DNA of 64,000 nt from Haloplanus vescus (GCF_900107665.1 NZ_FNQT01000001.1:355742-419741); one strand, 5' to 3'. Positions 35,511 through 44,491 are shown, counted from the stretch's first letter. Translations and numbers: made by a program. Notes: generated from the letters alone by a model not told the origin.

Positions 35511-35539
35511 ATGGGATGGTGTGTCGGGGCATTGGGGTC

Positions 35540-36289
35540 CTAAACTGCGACTTTGGTTTCCAGTTCCGCCGCGCGGTCGCCGATGGACTCGACGGCGCGC
35601 GTGACCAGTTCCTCGACGCTGAACGACCCGTCCGTCTCCACGTGGAAGACGAACGCGTCGGACACGTCATGAATCTCCAGTTCCTTGCCGGGGTATCGGT
35701 TGGTGAGGTCGTGGTCGAACTCGCTCGTTGCGACGAGTTCGCCGTCCTCGGTCTCGATGACCCCGCGAAGGATGTTCGGTTCCTGTTCGTCGAACTCGCC
35801 AGCGTCGTCGACGACTTCGACGTGCTGCAGGTGACGGTAGCCGACGGCCACGCCGCCCTGATGTTTGGCGTGGTCGCGGCCACGGTCCAGCACGGCGTCG
35901 GCCTCGAGTTCGATCCGCTGTTGCTCTTTGAGTTCGATGATGGGGATGTTGTCGTCCGCCGGTTTGACGAAGTCGTCGGACGTCTCGATGTCGCCCGAGT
36001 ACGCCGTCGCCGGCCCCTCGACGTCAAGCGCCAGCGTCACTTCGTCGCCCACCTCGAAGTCGTCGAGGGGGGTCGTCAGTGGCACCAGCCCCAGTCGAAG
36101 GCCGATCATCTCGTCGAACATGACCGAGGAGTTCTCCACGAACCGAACGGTGTCAATGGAGAACGTCGGGACGTCGGCGACCATCGCCCGGCGAATGCCG
36201 TTGGCGAAGGCCGGCGTCACACCCCGGACTAGGAACCGGGCGTTCCGGTCGTCGCGTTCGATGAACTCGACTTCGAAGTCGGCTACCAT
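35540..36289 (-). CDS. rpoD: RNA polymerase subunit D (Rpb3/alpha homologue)
   Basis: The 249-aa assembly-platform subunit pairs with Rpo[21 protein letters not shown] is the alpha-like dimerisation motif. No cysteine occurs anywhere in the protein, so the Fe-S cluster bound by RpoD of several other archaea cannot form here. It follows rps11 after 4 bp. Confidence 0.95.
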   Translation of the reverse strand: MVADFEVEFIERDDRNARFLVRGVTPAFANGIRRAMVADVPTFSIDTVRFVENSSVMFDEMIGLRLGLVPLTTPLDDFEVGDEVTLALDVEGPATAYSGDIETSDDFVKPADDNIPIIELKEQQRIELEADAVLDRGRDHAKHQGGVAVGYRHLQHVEVVDDAGEFDEQEPNILRGVIETEDGELVATSEFDHDLTNRYPGKELEIHDVSDAFVFHVETDGSFSVEELVTRAVESIGDRAAELETKVAV

Positions 36290-36293
36290 AATG

Positions 36294-36686
36294 TTAGAGG
36301 CGGCTGTTTTTGGGTGCTCGCGTGCCGTCGTGCGGAATCGGGGTCACGTCCTCGATGCGACCGATTTCCAGGCCGGCACGAGCGAGCGCGCGGATGGTTG
36401 CCTGCGCGCCGGGCCCGGGGGACTTGTTGCCGTTGCCACCGGGACCGCGGACGCGAACGTGAACGCCTTCGACGCCCGCGGCGATGGCTTCCTCGGCGAC
36501 GACTTCGGCCATCTGCATCGCGGCGTACGGGGACGCCTCGTCTCGGTTCTGCTTCACGACCGTCCCGCCGCTCGACTTCGCGAGGGTTTCGGCACCCGTC
36601 TGGTCCGTGATGGTGATCAGGGTGTTGTTGAACGACGCGTGGACGTGGGCGATGCCCCACTTGCTCTCTTGTTCTTCAGCACTCAT
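36294..36686 (-). CDS. rps11: Ribosomal protein S11
   Basis: S11 (130 aa) shapes the platform near the mRNA exit. [20 protein letters not shown] and [20 protein letters not shown] are diagnostic, and the C-terminus [14 protein letters not shown] is typical for archaea. It overlaps rps4 by 4 bp. Confidence 0.97.
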   Translation of the reverse strand: MSAEEQESKWGIAHVHASFNNTLITITDQTGAETLAKSSGGTVVKQNRDEASPYAAMQMAEVVAEEAIAAGVEGVHVRVRGPGGNGNKSPGPGAQATIRALARAGLEIGRIEDVTPIPHDGTRAPKNSRL

Positions 36687-37210
36687 TCTTGACCCTCCGC
36701 GCGTTCGGGGTGGAGGTCGTCCGCGAGCGGACTCGTCTCGTCGAACTCGATAGCGCTCTGCTCGTCGGCCTCGACTTTCTTCGAGGGCGTCTGCACGCGT
36801 GCGCCCTCGACCGTGATGTGGCCGTGACTGACGAACTGACGAGCCTGCTGGGGCGTGTGTGCCAGCCCCTTCCGGTAGACGACCGTCTGCAGGCGTCGTT
36901 CGAGCAGGTCCGTCACTTCGAGCGAGAGGACGTCACTGATGTCGTCCTCACCGCCGAGGATGCCGAGTCGCTGGAGTCGAGCGACGAACTCGGCGCCAGC
37001 GTCGGCGGCTTCCTCGACGTTACCCTGTGCGTCGCCCAGCAGTCGTCGCGCCTCGCGGCGCATCTCTCGCAGTTCGGACTGGGCTCGCCAGAGTTCTTCT
37101 TTGTTCTTCAGGCCGTAGCGTCCGAGGAGGTCGGCCTCCTCGGCGATGCGCTCGCCCTGGTAGGGGTGATTCGGCGTCTCGTAGAACTTGGTGTTCTTGC
37201 CGGTGCTCAT
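36683..37210 (-). CDS. rps4: Ribosomal protein S4
   Basis: S4 (175 aa) is a primary 16S-binding protein. Its S4 RNA-binding module is visible as [20 protein letters not shown] followed by [15 protein letters not shown]. The N-terminus [18 protein letters not shown] is archaeal. An acidic C-terminal tail is a halophile trait. The gap to rps13 is 3 bp. Confidence 0.97.
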   Translation of the reverse strand: MSTGKNTKFYETPNHPYQGERIAEEADLLGRYGLKNKEELWRAQSELREMRREARRLLGDAQGNVEEAADAGAEFVARLQRLGILGGEDDISDVLSLEVTDLLERRLQTVVYRKGLAHTPQQARQFVSHGHITVEGARVQTPSKKVEADEQSAIEFDETSPLADDLHPERAEGQE

Positions 37211-37213
37211 TGA

Positions 37214-37735
37214 TTACTCCTCCTCGCCCGCTTCCTCTTCGGCCATGTCTTCCTTGATGGCCTCGACGTTGACGCCGATGGTGCCTTCGGTGCGGCCGGT
37301 GGACTTCGTCCGCTGGCCGCGCACCTTCTGTCCGCGCTTGTGTCGGACGCCACGGTAGGAATCAATCATCTTCATGCGATTGATGTCCTGCGTGCGCGTC
37401 TGACTGAGGTTGGAGCCGACGATGTGGTCGCTCTCGCCGGTGTAGAAGTCGTTACGCCGATTGACCATCCACTCGGGGACTTCGTCGGCGAAGTTCTCCA
37501 CTGCCTCGACTACGCGGTCGATTTCGTCGTCGTCGAGTCGGCCAAACGTGGCGGTTCGGTCCACGTCAGCCGAGTCGGCGACGATGCGCGCCGTGCGCTT
37601 GCCGATGCCGTTCATGTCGGTGAGGCTCCGCTCGACAGCCTTCGTGCCGTCGAGGTCGGTCTGTCCGATTCGGACGAAGTACCGAAGGTCTTCGTCGTCC
37701 TCGGGGGAGCCGTCCTGTGGTTCTTCTGCACTCAT
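37214..37735 (-). CDS. rps13: Ribosomal protein S13
   Basis: S13 (173 aa) bridges the subunits at the head. YFVRIGQTDLDGTKAVERSL, the HhH motif MNGIGKRTARIVA and the basic RGVRHKRGQKVRGQRTKST are conserved. Acidic residues at both ends are haloarchaeal additions. It is the first protein gene after tRNA-Ser(GCU). Confidence 0.97.
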   Translation of the reverse strand: MSAEEPQDGSPEDDEDLRYFVRIGQTDLDGTKAVERSLTDMNGIGKRTARIVADSADVDRTATFGRLDDDEIDRVVEAVENFADEVPEWMVNRRNDFYTGESDHIVGSNLSQTRTQDINRMKMIDSYRGVRHKRGQKVRGQRTKSTGRTEGTIGVNVEAIKEDMAEEEAGEEE

Positions 37736-37751
37736 GGATATGGGGTGCCAG

Positions 37752-37836
37752 CGTTGCGGCGGGGATTCGAACCCCGGAGGCTTGACGCCACAGAGTTAGC
37801 AACCCTGCGCCTTGGGCCAGGCTTGGCTACCGCAAC
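37752..37836 (-). tRNA. tRNA-Ser (anticodon GCT)
   Basis: A full class II cloverleaf: acceptor GTTGCGG/CCGCAAC, anticodon stem CAGGG/CTCTG with loop TTGCTAA giving GCT, a long variable arm, T-loop TTCGAAT and discriminator G as required by archaeal seryl-tRNA synthetase. The length is 85 nt. It is cotranscribed with rps13. Confidence 0.95.
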
Positions 37837-37916
37837 ACCTGCGTTCTGTATTGTCGCCCTTGCGGACTCGGGGCCGAACGCCCCTGCAGCATGCATTCGA
37901 ATCAACCCGGGGCCAG

Positions 37917-37925
37917 TACTTAAAC
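37917..37925 (-). promoter_or_regulatory. TATA box of the tRNA-Ser/rps13 operon
   Basis: The minus strand reads GTTTAAGTA here, about 80 bp upstream of the mature tRNA-Ser 5' end, leaving a leader of roughly 55 nt to be trimmed by RNase P. Confidence 0.5.
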
Positions 37926-38003
37926 ATCACGAAAGGGCGAGCCGCATGTGGTCGCCTCACAGCGTCGGTGAGAAGAGTCCCGCGTCGCACGCGGGCGAAC
38001 AGA

Positions 38004-38972
38004 TTACGCGGTCGGTGCGCCGATGTACTTCTCGTTGATCTCCCACTCGCCGTCGTCGTTCTGGACCATGTACTCGCCGTAGTAGGGCACGCGGTTGGCG
38101 ACGGTCTCTTTGAACGTCTCGCGAATCTCGTCGCGCGTCATGTCGCCCATCGAGCGCAGGTCGTCGTTGCGGTTGAGACAACCCTTCAGGTAGCCCTCGT
38201 GGGTGACTCGGACCCGGTGGCAGTTGGCACAGAACGTCGGGTTCTCGACGGGGTCGACGATTTCGACCATCCCGCCGTTGACCCAGTAGCGCTTGCGGTC
38301 GTGCATCTCGCGGTGCTCGATTTCGTCGGACACGTCCGCAAGCCAGTCGTGAACGCGCCCGATGTCGATGTTCCACTCGGGCTTGCCGGTCAGTTCGGGC
38401 ATGTACTCGATGAGCTGGAGCTGGAGCCCATCGTTCTCGGCGACGTGGTTGACCATCCCCTCGACGTAGCCGGCGGTGTGCTCGAAGACGACCATGTTGA
38501 GTTTCACCGGGTCGAGGCCAGCGTCGAGTGCCGCCTCGACGCCCTCCATCACCTTGTCGTACGCTCCGGATTTCGTTATCTCGGCGAACTCCTCGGGGTC
38601 GAGGGCGTCCTGCGAGACGTTGACGCGTTCGAGACCGGCGTCCACGAGGTCCTGCGCCCGACCGGGGAGATAGGTACCGTTCGTCGTCATCGACACCTCC
38701 ATCGAGTCCGGCGTCCGGCGGATTATCTCCTCCAAGTCGTCGCGGAGCATCGGCTCCCCGCCGGTGAATTTCACGCTGTCGACGTCGAACTCCGCCGCGA
38801 CCTCCAGAAAGCGAACAATCTCGTCCGCCGACATCTCGTCGTCTTGTGCCTCCATCGGCCCGCGAGTGTCACCGAGTCCCTCGTTGTGACAGTAGACACA
38901 GTCGAAGTTACAGCGGTCGGTGAGCGACACCCGCACGCCAGTCACCTCTCGACCGAAATCGTCCTCCAGCAT
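38004..38972 (-). CDS. moaA: GTP 3',8-cyclase MoaA (molybdopterin biosynthesis)
   Basis: This 322-aa radical-SAM enzyme starts molybdenum/tungsten cofactor synthesis by rearranging GTP. The SAM cluster cysteines are C21, C25 and C28 in [17 protein letters not shown] is the SAM-contact motif; the C-terminal cluster uses [10 protein letters not shown] and GYLKGCL. The C-terminal Gly-Gly seen in bacterial MoaA is absent. It is divergent from mrp. Together with the WtpABC importer it shows that this organism uses Mo or W. Confidence 0.95.
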   Translation of the reverse strand: MLEDDFGREVTGVRVSLTDRCNFDCVYCHNEGLGDTRGPMEAQDDEMSADEIVRFLEVAAEFDVDSVKFTGGEPMLRDDLEEIIRRTPDSMEVSMTTNGTYLPGRAQDLVDAGLERVNVSQDALDPEEFAEITKSGAYDKVMEGVEAALDAGLDPVKLNMVVFEHTAGYVEGMVNHVAENDGLQLQLIEYMPELTGKPEWNIDIGRVHDWLADVSDEIEHREMHDRKRYWVNGGMVEIVDPVENPTFCANCHRVRVTHEGYLKGCLNRNDDLRSMGDMTRDEIRETFKETVANRVPYYGEYMVQNDDGEWEINEKYIGAPTA

Positions 38973-39131
38973 TCTACTTCCTCCTTCGTCCCAAGAGGCT
39001 TAAATTCGCGCCATCCGGACCCGGTTGCGTAACTGTATTCGATTACTATCGGCGTCGTCTCGTTCGTTGCCGGAGTTTCGCTCACGGGGTGTGACAAAAC
39101 TCTTATCCGCGCCTCACGCCCACGCTGCGGC

Positions 39132-40160
39132 ATGGACGAAGCCGACGTGCGGGAGAAACTCCGCCGGGTCGAGGACCCGGACCTCGGCGACGACATCGTG
39201 TCGCTCGGCCTGGTCAACGCCATCGCCGTCGAGGACGGTGTCGCGAAGGTGTCGCTCGCACTCGGGGCCCCCTACGCTCCCACCGAGCGGGATATCGCCA
39301 CGCGGGTCCGGGAGGTCCTCGGCGAGGCCGGCATCGACGTGGAACTCACGGCGAAACAACCCGCCTCGCTGCGCGACGAGGACGTGCTTCCCGGCGTGAA
39401 AAACATCATCGCCGTCGCCTCGGGCAAGGGCGGCGTCGGGAAATCCACCGTCGCCGTCAACATCGCCGCCGGCCTCTCGAAGCTCGGCGCCCGCGTCGGC
39501 CTGTTCGACACCGACGTCTACGGTCCGAACGTCCCCCAGATGCTCGGCTCCGAGGAGTCACCGACGACCACCGAGGACGACACCATCATCCCCCCGGAGC
39601 GGTACGGCGTGCGCCACATCAGCATGGCCTACCTCGTCGGCGAGGACGACCCCGTGATTTGGCGGGGGCCGATGGTGCATCAGGTGCTCACCCAGCTCGT
39701 CGACGACGTGGAGTGGGGTGACCTCGACTACCTCGTCCTCGACCTGCCGCCGGGGACGGGCGACACCCAACTCACCATCCTCCAGACGCTCCCGCTGACC
39801 GGCGCGGTCATCGTCACGACGCCCGAGGAAGTGGCCATCGACGACGCGCGGAAGGGCGTCGAGATGTTCGGCCGCCACGACACGAACGTCCTCGGCCTCG
39901 TCGAGAACATGAGTTCGTTCGTCTGCCCGGACTGTGGCGGCCAACACGACGTGTTCGGCTCCGGCGGGGGGCAGGCGCTCGCCGAAACGACCGACATCCC
40001 CTACCTCGGTGGCATCCCCCTCGACCCGGCGATTCGAACCGATGGCGACCCGATAGTGTTGAAAGACGACGACCAGACGGCCGACGCCTTCCGCGTCGTC
40101 ACCGAGGAGGTGGCCAACAACGTCGGCGTCATCAACCGACGGCGCGCCTCGGAAACGTGA
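39132..40160 (+). CDS. mrp: Mrp/NBP35 family Fe-S cluster carrier ATPase
   Basis: The 342-aa protein has an N-terminal MIP18/DUF59 domain (about 1-80) and a P-loop ATPase domain with the deviant Walker A GKGGVGKS (98-105), LFDTDVYGPNVPQML and LDLPPGTGDTQLT. The CPDCGG pair near residue 258 can hold a bridging [4Fe-4S] cluster at the dimer interface. It delivers clusters to target proteins such as the neighbouring Fe-S enzymes. Confidence 0.94.
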   Translation: MDEADVREKLRRVEDPDLGDDIVSLGLVNAIAVEDGVAKVSLALGAPYAPTERDIATRVREVLGEAGIDVELTAKQPASLRDEDVLPGVKNIIAVASGKGGVGKSTVAVNIAAGLSKLGARVGLFDTDVYGPNVPQMLGSEESPTTTEDDTIIPPERYGVRHISMAYLVGEDDPVIWRGPMVHQVLTQLVDDVEWGDLDYLVLDLPPGTGDTQLTILQTLPLTGAVIVTTPEEVAIDDARKGVEMFGRHDTNVLGLVENMSSFVCPDCGGQHDVFGSGGGQALAETTDIPYLGGIPLDPAIRTDGDPIVLKDDDQTADAFRVVTEEVANNVGVINRRRASET

Positions 40161-40202
40161 CGCTGTCAGTCCGCTTTTGTGGGCGGAGGGCGAGGTGAGA
40201 GC

Positions 40203-40844
40203 GTGGACCCAGCACAGGAATCTCCCGAGAACCCGTTCGGTATGGACGCCGACTGTCAGAACTGCGCGGACCTCTGTGAGACCCGCACGAACGTCGTCCA
40301 CGGCTACGGCGACGCAGGCGCGGAGTTCCTGTTCGTCGGCGGGCAACCCAGTCCCGGCGCCGACCGGACCGGCATCCCCTTCACCGGCGACGATACCGGG
40401 CGCCGACTCCAGTACATCCTCGGCGAGTTGGGCTTCTCGAACTCGTCGCCCGACGCCGACCGGCCGGAACTCGACAACGCCTATCTGACGTATCTCACCC
40501 GGTGTCACCACCCCGAGCGCGGCCCGACCGACGCGGAGATAACCACCTGCGACCCCTATCTCACCGCCGACCTCCGGATGATAAACCCGGAGATAATCGT
40601 CCCCATCGGGACGACGGCGCTCCGCGGCGTGGCCGTCGAACACACGACACGCGACCCCGAAACGCTCGACGCCGACGACCTGCACGCGACGACGGTTCGG
40701 GGCCGTGGCTTCGAACTCGTGCCGATGAAATCTCTGGACGACCAGACCGACGCCGACACCGAGGCGTTCGTCGAGCATCTCGCCGAGTCGGTGCTCGGCC
40801 GGGACTACCGACAGACGAAGGGTCGAAGCGGCGCCCACGACTGA
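40203..40844 (+). CDS. Uracil-DNA glycosylase-family protein with Fe-S cysteines
   Basis: The 213-aa protein (GTG start) has the UDG superfamily core: FLFVGGQPSPGADRTGIPFTG resembles motif A of family 4/5 enzymes, and GRRLQYILGELGF follows. Four cysteines occur in the family-4 order (CQNC near the N-terminus, then RCHHP and TTCDP), consistent with a [4Fe-4S] cluster. The expected HP of motif B is replaced by VPMKSL, so glycosylase activity is uncertain. The paralogue at 61645 shares NPFGM but lacks the cluster cysteines. Confidence 0.78.
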   Translation: MDPAQESPENPFGMDADCQNCADLCETRTNVVHGYGDAGAEFLFVGGQPSPGADRTGIPFTGDDTGRRLQYILGELGFSNSSPDADRPELDNAYLTYLTRCHHPERGPTDAEITTCDPYLTADLRMINPEIIVPIGTTALRGVAVEHTTRDPETLDADDLHATTVRGRGFELVPMKSLDDQTDADTEAFVEHLAESVLGRDYRQTKGRSGAHD

Positions 40845-40896
40845 GCCGTCCGCGCGGACCGGCGCGTTCAAGGGCGCGCCGCCACGAGCGAGTGAC

Positions 40897-41652
40897 ATGA
40901 CTACTATCGCCGTGCTGGCAGCCCCGCCGCGGCCGGGCCTCGTCGCGACAGACCTCGCGGCGACGAGTCCGCTGAGCGAGTCTCAAGCTGCTGCGTGGTA
41001 CGAGGCCGTCTTGAAAGACATCGCCGTCGCCGTCGAGCGGTCGGGCGGCGACCTCCTCGTCAACTACCGCCCCGACGACCTCCTGCCGGACGACCACGTC
41101 ACGGAGACGACCTCTGAAGCGGCGGTGCGGGCCGTCGTGGCGTCCGCCCTCGACGACATCGACGACGTGCGCTTCGAGCCACAGGTAGGGTCGACGGTCG
41201 ACGCCCGCGCCGGCAACACCGTCACCCACCTCCTCCGCGAGGAGGGTGTCAACTCCGCGGCCGTCGTCGACCCGACCATCCCCTTCCTCACGCGACCGGT
41301 CATCGACAACGCGGCGATGAAACTCCGGCGCTCGAACGTGGTGCTGGGTACGTCGACCCGCGGCCGCGTGTACTACGCGGGCTTCACCGACCCCATCGAC
41401 TTCGACGGCGCCTTCGCCGACCCGGCGCTGGAGACGCTAACCGCTCGCGGCCGCGACGCCGGCGGCGAAATCGACTTCCTCCCGATTCACCCCGTCGTGG
41501 AGACGGGTGCGGACCTGCTCGACGCCCTCCCGATTCTGAAGGCGCGCATCGACGCCGAGCGCGCCGTCCCCGTTCACACGGCCACCGTCGTCGACGAACT
41601 CGGCCTGCGCGTCGCCCGCGACGGCGACGAGCCACGACTGGTCGTCGACTAG
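40897..41652 (+). CDS. DUF2064-like GT-A fold protein
   Basis: The 251-aa protein resembles the DUF2064 group of nucleotide-diphospho-sugar transferase-like proteins, with VVLGTSTRGRVYYAGFTDPI in place of the usual strand and a conserved VETGADLLDALPIL near the end. No DxD metal motif is obvious. It has no signal or membrane segment. The call is weak; a haloarchaeal conserved hypothetical is the safe description. Confidence 0.5.
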   Translation: MTTIAVLAAPPRPGLVATDLAATSPLSESQAAAWYEAVLKDIAVAVERSGGDLLVNYRPDDLLPDDHVTETTSEAAVRAVVASALDDIDDVRFEPQVGSTVDARAGNTVTHLLREEGVNSAAVVDPTIPFLTRPVIDNAAMKLRRSNVVLGTSTRGRVYYAGFTDPIDFDGAFADPALETLTARGRDAGGEIDFLPIHPVVETGADLLDALPILKARIDAERAVPVHTATVVDELGLRVARDGDEPRLVVD

Positions 41653-41692
41653 GCCCGGGCTTCTTGGGGCCGAGACGCTTCCTTCGCGGTAG

Positions 41693-42631
41693 ATGCTGGA
41701 CCGTCGAACCTACCTCCAGAGCGCGGCGCTCACGCTCGCCGCCCCCGCGGGTGTCGACTATCTCGCCGCGATGGGCGACCGACGCTGGACGGCCGTCGAG
41801 ACGCCGACGAGTCGAACCCTCGAAGCGGCGGTGCAGACGCCGGTCGGCGCGTTCGCCGCGGGGAGCAACGGTATCCTCCTCGAACGGACGAGCGACGGGT
41901 GGACGGTCCGGCGACGGAACGGTCCCAGCGGGAACGGCAACGACCTCCACGCGGTGGACGTGGACGACGACGGGACGCAGATCTGGATGGCCGGGGCCAG
42001 CGGTGCGCTCGGCGCGTACGACGTGTACGCGGCCGAACTCACCGACCACACGGCGCCGGACGACGTGACGGACACCCTCACGGCCCTGTCGGTCACCGGG
42101 TCGGGCGACGAGGCGACCGTCTACCTCGGTGACGCCTCGGGCAACGTCCACGTCTCCCGCGACGGCGGGGCGTCCTGGACGCACCTGACGCCCGGGTCGG
42201 GCGCGACGATTCACGGCCTCGACACCGACGACGAGACACACGCCGCCCTCGTCGACGGAACCGGGTCGGTCTTCGAGACGACCACGGGGACCGAGTGGGA
42301 GCGCGCCGGACTCGACGCCGAGAGCCACCTCGAAGCGGTCGCCGTCGAGGACGAGGTGACTGTCGTCGGCTCGAAGGTCCACGAGCGGACCGACGACGGC
42401 TGGCGGACCGTGGACGTGACGGACGCGGCGCTGACCGACGTGGCTATCTGCGCCTGTGGCGGCGTCCACGCCGTCGGCGTCGACGGCGATGTCGTCCACC
42501 GCCCCGGCGAGAAACAGGACGAACCCGGAGCGTGGCGAGTGTCGTCACCGACGGAGGCCACGCTTCACGGCGTCACCGTCGGTCATCCACACGTCGCCGT
42601 CGGCGCGTCGGGGACGATACTGGAACGCTGA
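41693..42631 (+). CDS. Secreted beta-propeller protein (Ycf48/BNR-like)
   Basis: The 312-aa protein begins with a Tat-like signal MLDRRTYLQSAALTLAAPAG and continues with about six repeats of 40-45 residues, each with a GxxGxxxxxxDGGxxW-like core (for example VHVSRDGGASWTHL). This is the pattern of a six- or seven-bladed propeller related to Ycf48 and sialidase Asp-boxes. An ICACGG segment adds two cysteines. The function is unknown; binding or assembly at the cell surface is likely. Confidence 0.75.
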   Translation: MLDRRTYLQSAALTLAAPAGVDYLAAMGDRRWTAVETPTSRTLEAAVQTPVGAFAAGSNGILLERTSDGWTVRRRNGPSGNGNDLHAVDVDDDGTQIWMAGASGALGAYDVYAAELTDHTAPDDVTDTLTALSVTGSGDEATVYLGDASGNVHVSRDGGASWTHLTPGSGATIHGLDTDDETHAALVDGTGSVFETTTGTEWERAGLDAESHLEAVAVEDEVTVVGSKVHERTDDGWRTVDVTDAALTDVAICACGGVHAVGVDGDVVHRPGEKQDEPGAWRVSSPTEATLHGVTVGHPHVAVGASGTILER

Positions 42632-42639
42632 CCGTCGAC

Positions 42640-42783
42640 TTACAGGCCGGGGTCGCTGAACCGGCCCTCTTGCTCGTAGATGTTGACGAGCTCCTCGATG
42701 AACTCCTCGATGGATTCGTCTTCTGCTCGGTGTTCGTCGAGTCGGTCCGCAAGGTCGTCGCTGAGTTCGACGGTCCGTGACAT
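42640..42783 (-). CDS. Small ribbon-helix-helix-like protein
   Basis: The 47-aa ORF reads MSRTVELSDDLADRLDEHRA and continues EDESIEEFIEELVNIYE, the pattern of small haloarchaeal RHH-type proteins (strand then two helices), often DNA-binding or antitoxin-like. No toxin gene is beside it. It lies between the propeller gene (8-bp gap, convergent) and tRNA-Ser(UGA), and has a TATA-like GATTTTAACG on the minus strand at about 42816-42807. Confidence 0.75.
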   Translation of the reverse strand: MSRTVELSDDLADRLDEHRAEDESIEEFIEELVNIYEQEGRFSDPGL

Positions 42784-42923
42784 GGGTTGACTGTGGACGG
42801 CCGGACGTTAAAATCCCGGCCCTCATCGCGGGAGGCCGACGGGAACGATAGCTTCAACAGCGTCGGGCGTTTGCGTACGACCGACTCCGGTGGCGTTGGT
42901 CGCCCGCCGGGCGATTCGCGTGT

Positions 42924-43007
42924 GGTGGGATGGCAGAGCGGCCTATTGCGCCTGCCTTGAAAGCAGGTAGCCTCACGGCTTCCTGGGTTCGAATCCCAGT
43001 CCCACCG
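42924..43007 (+). tRNA. tRNA-Ser (anticodon TGA)
   Basis: The cloverleaf is complete: acceptor GGTGGGA/TCCCACC, D-arm beginning TGGCAGAG, anticodon stem CCTGC/GCAGG with loop CTTGAAA giving TGA, class II variable arm, T-loop TTCGAAT and discriminator G. The length is 84 nt. Its 3' end is repeated 108 bp downstream, marking it as an integration target. Confidence 0.95.
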
Positions 43008-43116
43008 CTTCTCCGCGAACACTAGTGAGCGGAGAGCGACCGCTGTGGTTCGAATCAGGGAGTGACGCGAACGGACGTGAGCGAAACGACCGTGGTTCGA
43101 ATCCCAGTCCCACCGC
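42986..43116 (+). repeat. Direct repeat of the tRNA-Ser 3' end (putative att pair)
   Basis: Twenty-three bases ending the tRNA gene (42986-43008, starting GGTTCGAATCCCAG) occur again without change at 43094-43116. A third partial copy, GTGGTTCGAATC, lies near 43044-43055. Tyrosine integrases of haloarchaeal viruses and plasmids typically use tRNA 3' ends and leave such duplicates. The 85 bp between the full copies hold no gene, so this looks like a scar or stacked insertion remnants. Confidence 0.7.
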
Positions 43117-43123
43117 ATATTCC

Positions 43124-43137
43124 TACAGTTAACTGTA
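43124..43137. promoter_or_regulatory. Perfect 14-bp palindrome beside the second att-like copy
   Basis: TACAGTTAACTGTA is a perfect palindrome starting 8 bp after the second tRNA-end copy and marks the sharp switch from G+C-rich to A+T-rich DNA. It could be an operator or recombination-protein site left by the element. From here to the ORF start at 43270 the sequence is A+T-rich with TATA-like tracts (about 43189-43212). Confidence 0.45.
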
Positions 43138-43269
43138 TAGCAATTGGTGGTGATTCATAGTTCACTCTCGCGGCGCTTACACACAAATATATATTATTTT
43201 ATTATATGATATGACTTCGTGACTTGCTGAAGCGGAGCTTAATAAATCACCCGTCAAAGTACAATAGCG

Positions 43270-43839
43270 ATGGAGGACAGCCTATGGGCTATTGCTAAAA
43301 TACTGTTGCGAGATGCCATCCCTATGGAATCTTTAACAAAATCCTGGAATTCTCTCTCTGAAAAAGATTGGATCATATTTTTCCGAATGATTGGACAGGT
43401 AGGATTTATCATTCAGACAGGTTGTGCCTCGGTTATTGCTGTCGTATTTGTTCTAAGAAACGTTGTCACTGCGCCAAATTTGCTATCTGGTCTGATCAGA
43501 CTAATATCTCAATCAATAATACTAGCTGCCGTAATTCTGGTAGCGACCTGGTTGATTTCCCAGCCTATAGATGAACTAACAGGTGAAAAAGCACCAAGAA
43601 CGGAACTTGGTTCATTTAGCGCATTCAAATTATATACTTCCGGATTGCTGTGGGTTGCTCTCTCCCTATTCTGGAGATATAGTATATTTCAGTTAGAGAT
43701 TCCGCTTGTCAAGGATAATTTTGCACAGACAGTTGGCTATCTGATTGGCATAGTGATTTCAGACGGATTATATTTTGGCGGTTTAATGGTTGGACTTGGA
43801 ATTATCTCGCAAGTCTATTTGATTCAATCTCGTAATTGA
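43270..43839 (+). CDS. Orphan multi-span membrane protein of foreign composition
   Basis: The 189-aa protein has four hydrophobic segments (about 40-63, 70-95, 118-140 and 148-183) separated by short loops and a charged N-terminus. Three sampled lines of the gene are 42-47% G+C, far below the flanking genes, and codons are A/T-ending (ATA, TTA, AGA), so it was acquired recently. The protein is also less acidic than its neighbours. No family is recognised. It lies between the tRNA-Ser att-like repeats and the chromosomal zinc-finger gene. Candidate roles are a viral or plasmid membrane protein or an immunity/defence effector; neither is supported beyond context. Confidence 0.7.
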   Translation: MEDSLWAIAKILLRDAIPMESLTKSWNSLSEKDWIIFFRMIGQVGFIIQTGCASVIAVVFVLRNVVTAPNLLSGLIRLISQSIILAAVILVATWLISQPIDELTGEKAPRTELGSFSAFKLYTSGLLWVALSLFWRYSIFQLEIPLVKDNFAQTVGYLIGIVISDGLYFGGLMVGLGIISQVYLIQSRN

Positions 43840-44000
43840 ATGCGGAATTACGCCCTGGGCTAACCCGTCGGCAAATTATATTGTGTGCTTATCTTCTGTT
43901 ACTTAGGAAACCCACACATTCCCTGTAATTGTCTCCCGCTAGTGCCACGGTACCACCCACCTGAAGAACCATTATATACCTGTAGAGCCAAGAATTGCGT

Positions 44001-44120
44001 ATGTCGACACAGCAGCCGTCGGCGACCGAAGCGCACCAGTGCGGGTGTGGTGAGACGTTCGACTCCACCGAGGAACTCCTCGACCACGCACGCACGGTAC
44101 ACCACTTCTCTCCGCTGTAG
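44001..44120 (+). CDS. 39-residue C2H2-like zinc-finger protein
   Basis: The ORF contains CGCGETFDSTEELLDHARTV and then HHF, that is C-x-C, twelve to thirteen residues, H and a second His pair: a classical small zinc finger. A strong TATA sequence TTATATA at 43972-43978 lies about 26 bp upstream of the ATG, so the mRNA should be leaderless. Very short zinc-finger proteins are widespread in haloarchaea and some act as regulators. Codons are G+C-rich, so this gene belongs to the chromosome rather than the island. Confidence 0.75.
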   Translation: MSTQQPSATEAHQCGCGETFDSTEELLDHARTVHHFSPL

Positions 44121-44176
44121 CGGCCGGATTGCTGGACACCCGTAACGGCTTTGGGCCGTGCGACCAACTCCCGGAC

Positions 44177-44491
44177 ATGGACTGGCCACACGACCCGGAC
44201 GGCGAGGAGGGGAGCGAAGGCCGACGCAAGTACGGCCACGCCGTCATCGCCAAGAAAATCGACGAAGAGGAGGACTTCCCCCTCGACGTCGCTGCGTTCG
44301 TCGACGAACACGGTGACGAACCCGTTCGAATCGACTTCGAGACGGTCGTCTCGGTTCGGGACGTCTTCGAAGGCGTCGACGGCGACGAGTTCGAGGACTT
44401 CGTCACCCTCCATCAGGCACTCGGCGAGGCGATGCGCGAACAGGGCTACTGGTTCTACGAGGGCGCGGACGCGTCCGTCGGCGGCGCCTGA
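44177..44491 (+). CDS. DUF5785 family protein
   Basis: The 104-aa protein MDWPHDPDGEEGSEGRRKYG is a typical member of the haloarchaeal DUF5785 family; VIAKKIDEEEDFPLDVAAFV and the helix EDFVTLHQALGEAMREQGYW complete it. No membrane segment or metal site is visible. The function is unknown. The upstream in-frame ATG at 44129 falls outside the family boundary. Confidence 0.82.
   Translation: MDWPHDPDGEEGSEGRRKYGHAVIAKKIDEEEDFPLDVAAFVDEHGDEPVRIDFETVVSVRDVFEGVDGDEFEDFVTLHQALGEAMREQGYWFYEGADASVGGA

Noticed and set aside
39558-40898. 446-codon minus-strand frame opposite mrp and the UDG-like gene
   Set aside because: It is a shadow. The plus-strand proteins have full catalytic motifs.
43040-43060. 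Partial tRNA-like sequence between the att-like copies
   Set aside because: Only a T-arm fragment is present. No acceptor or anticodon stem can be formed, so it is a repeat remnant, not a tRNA.
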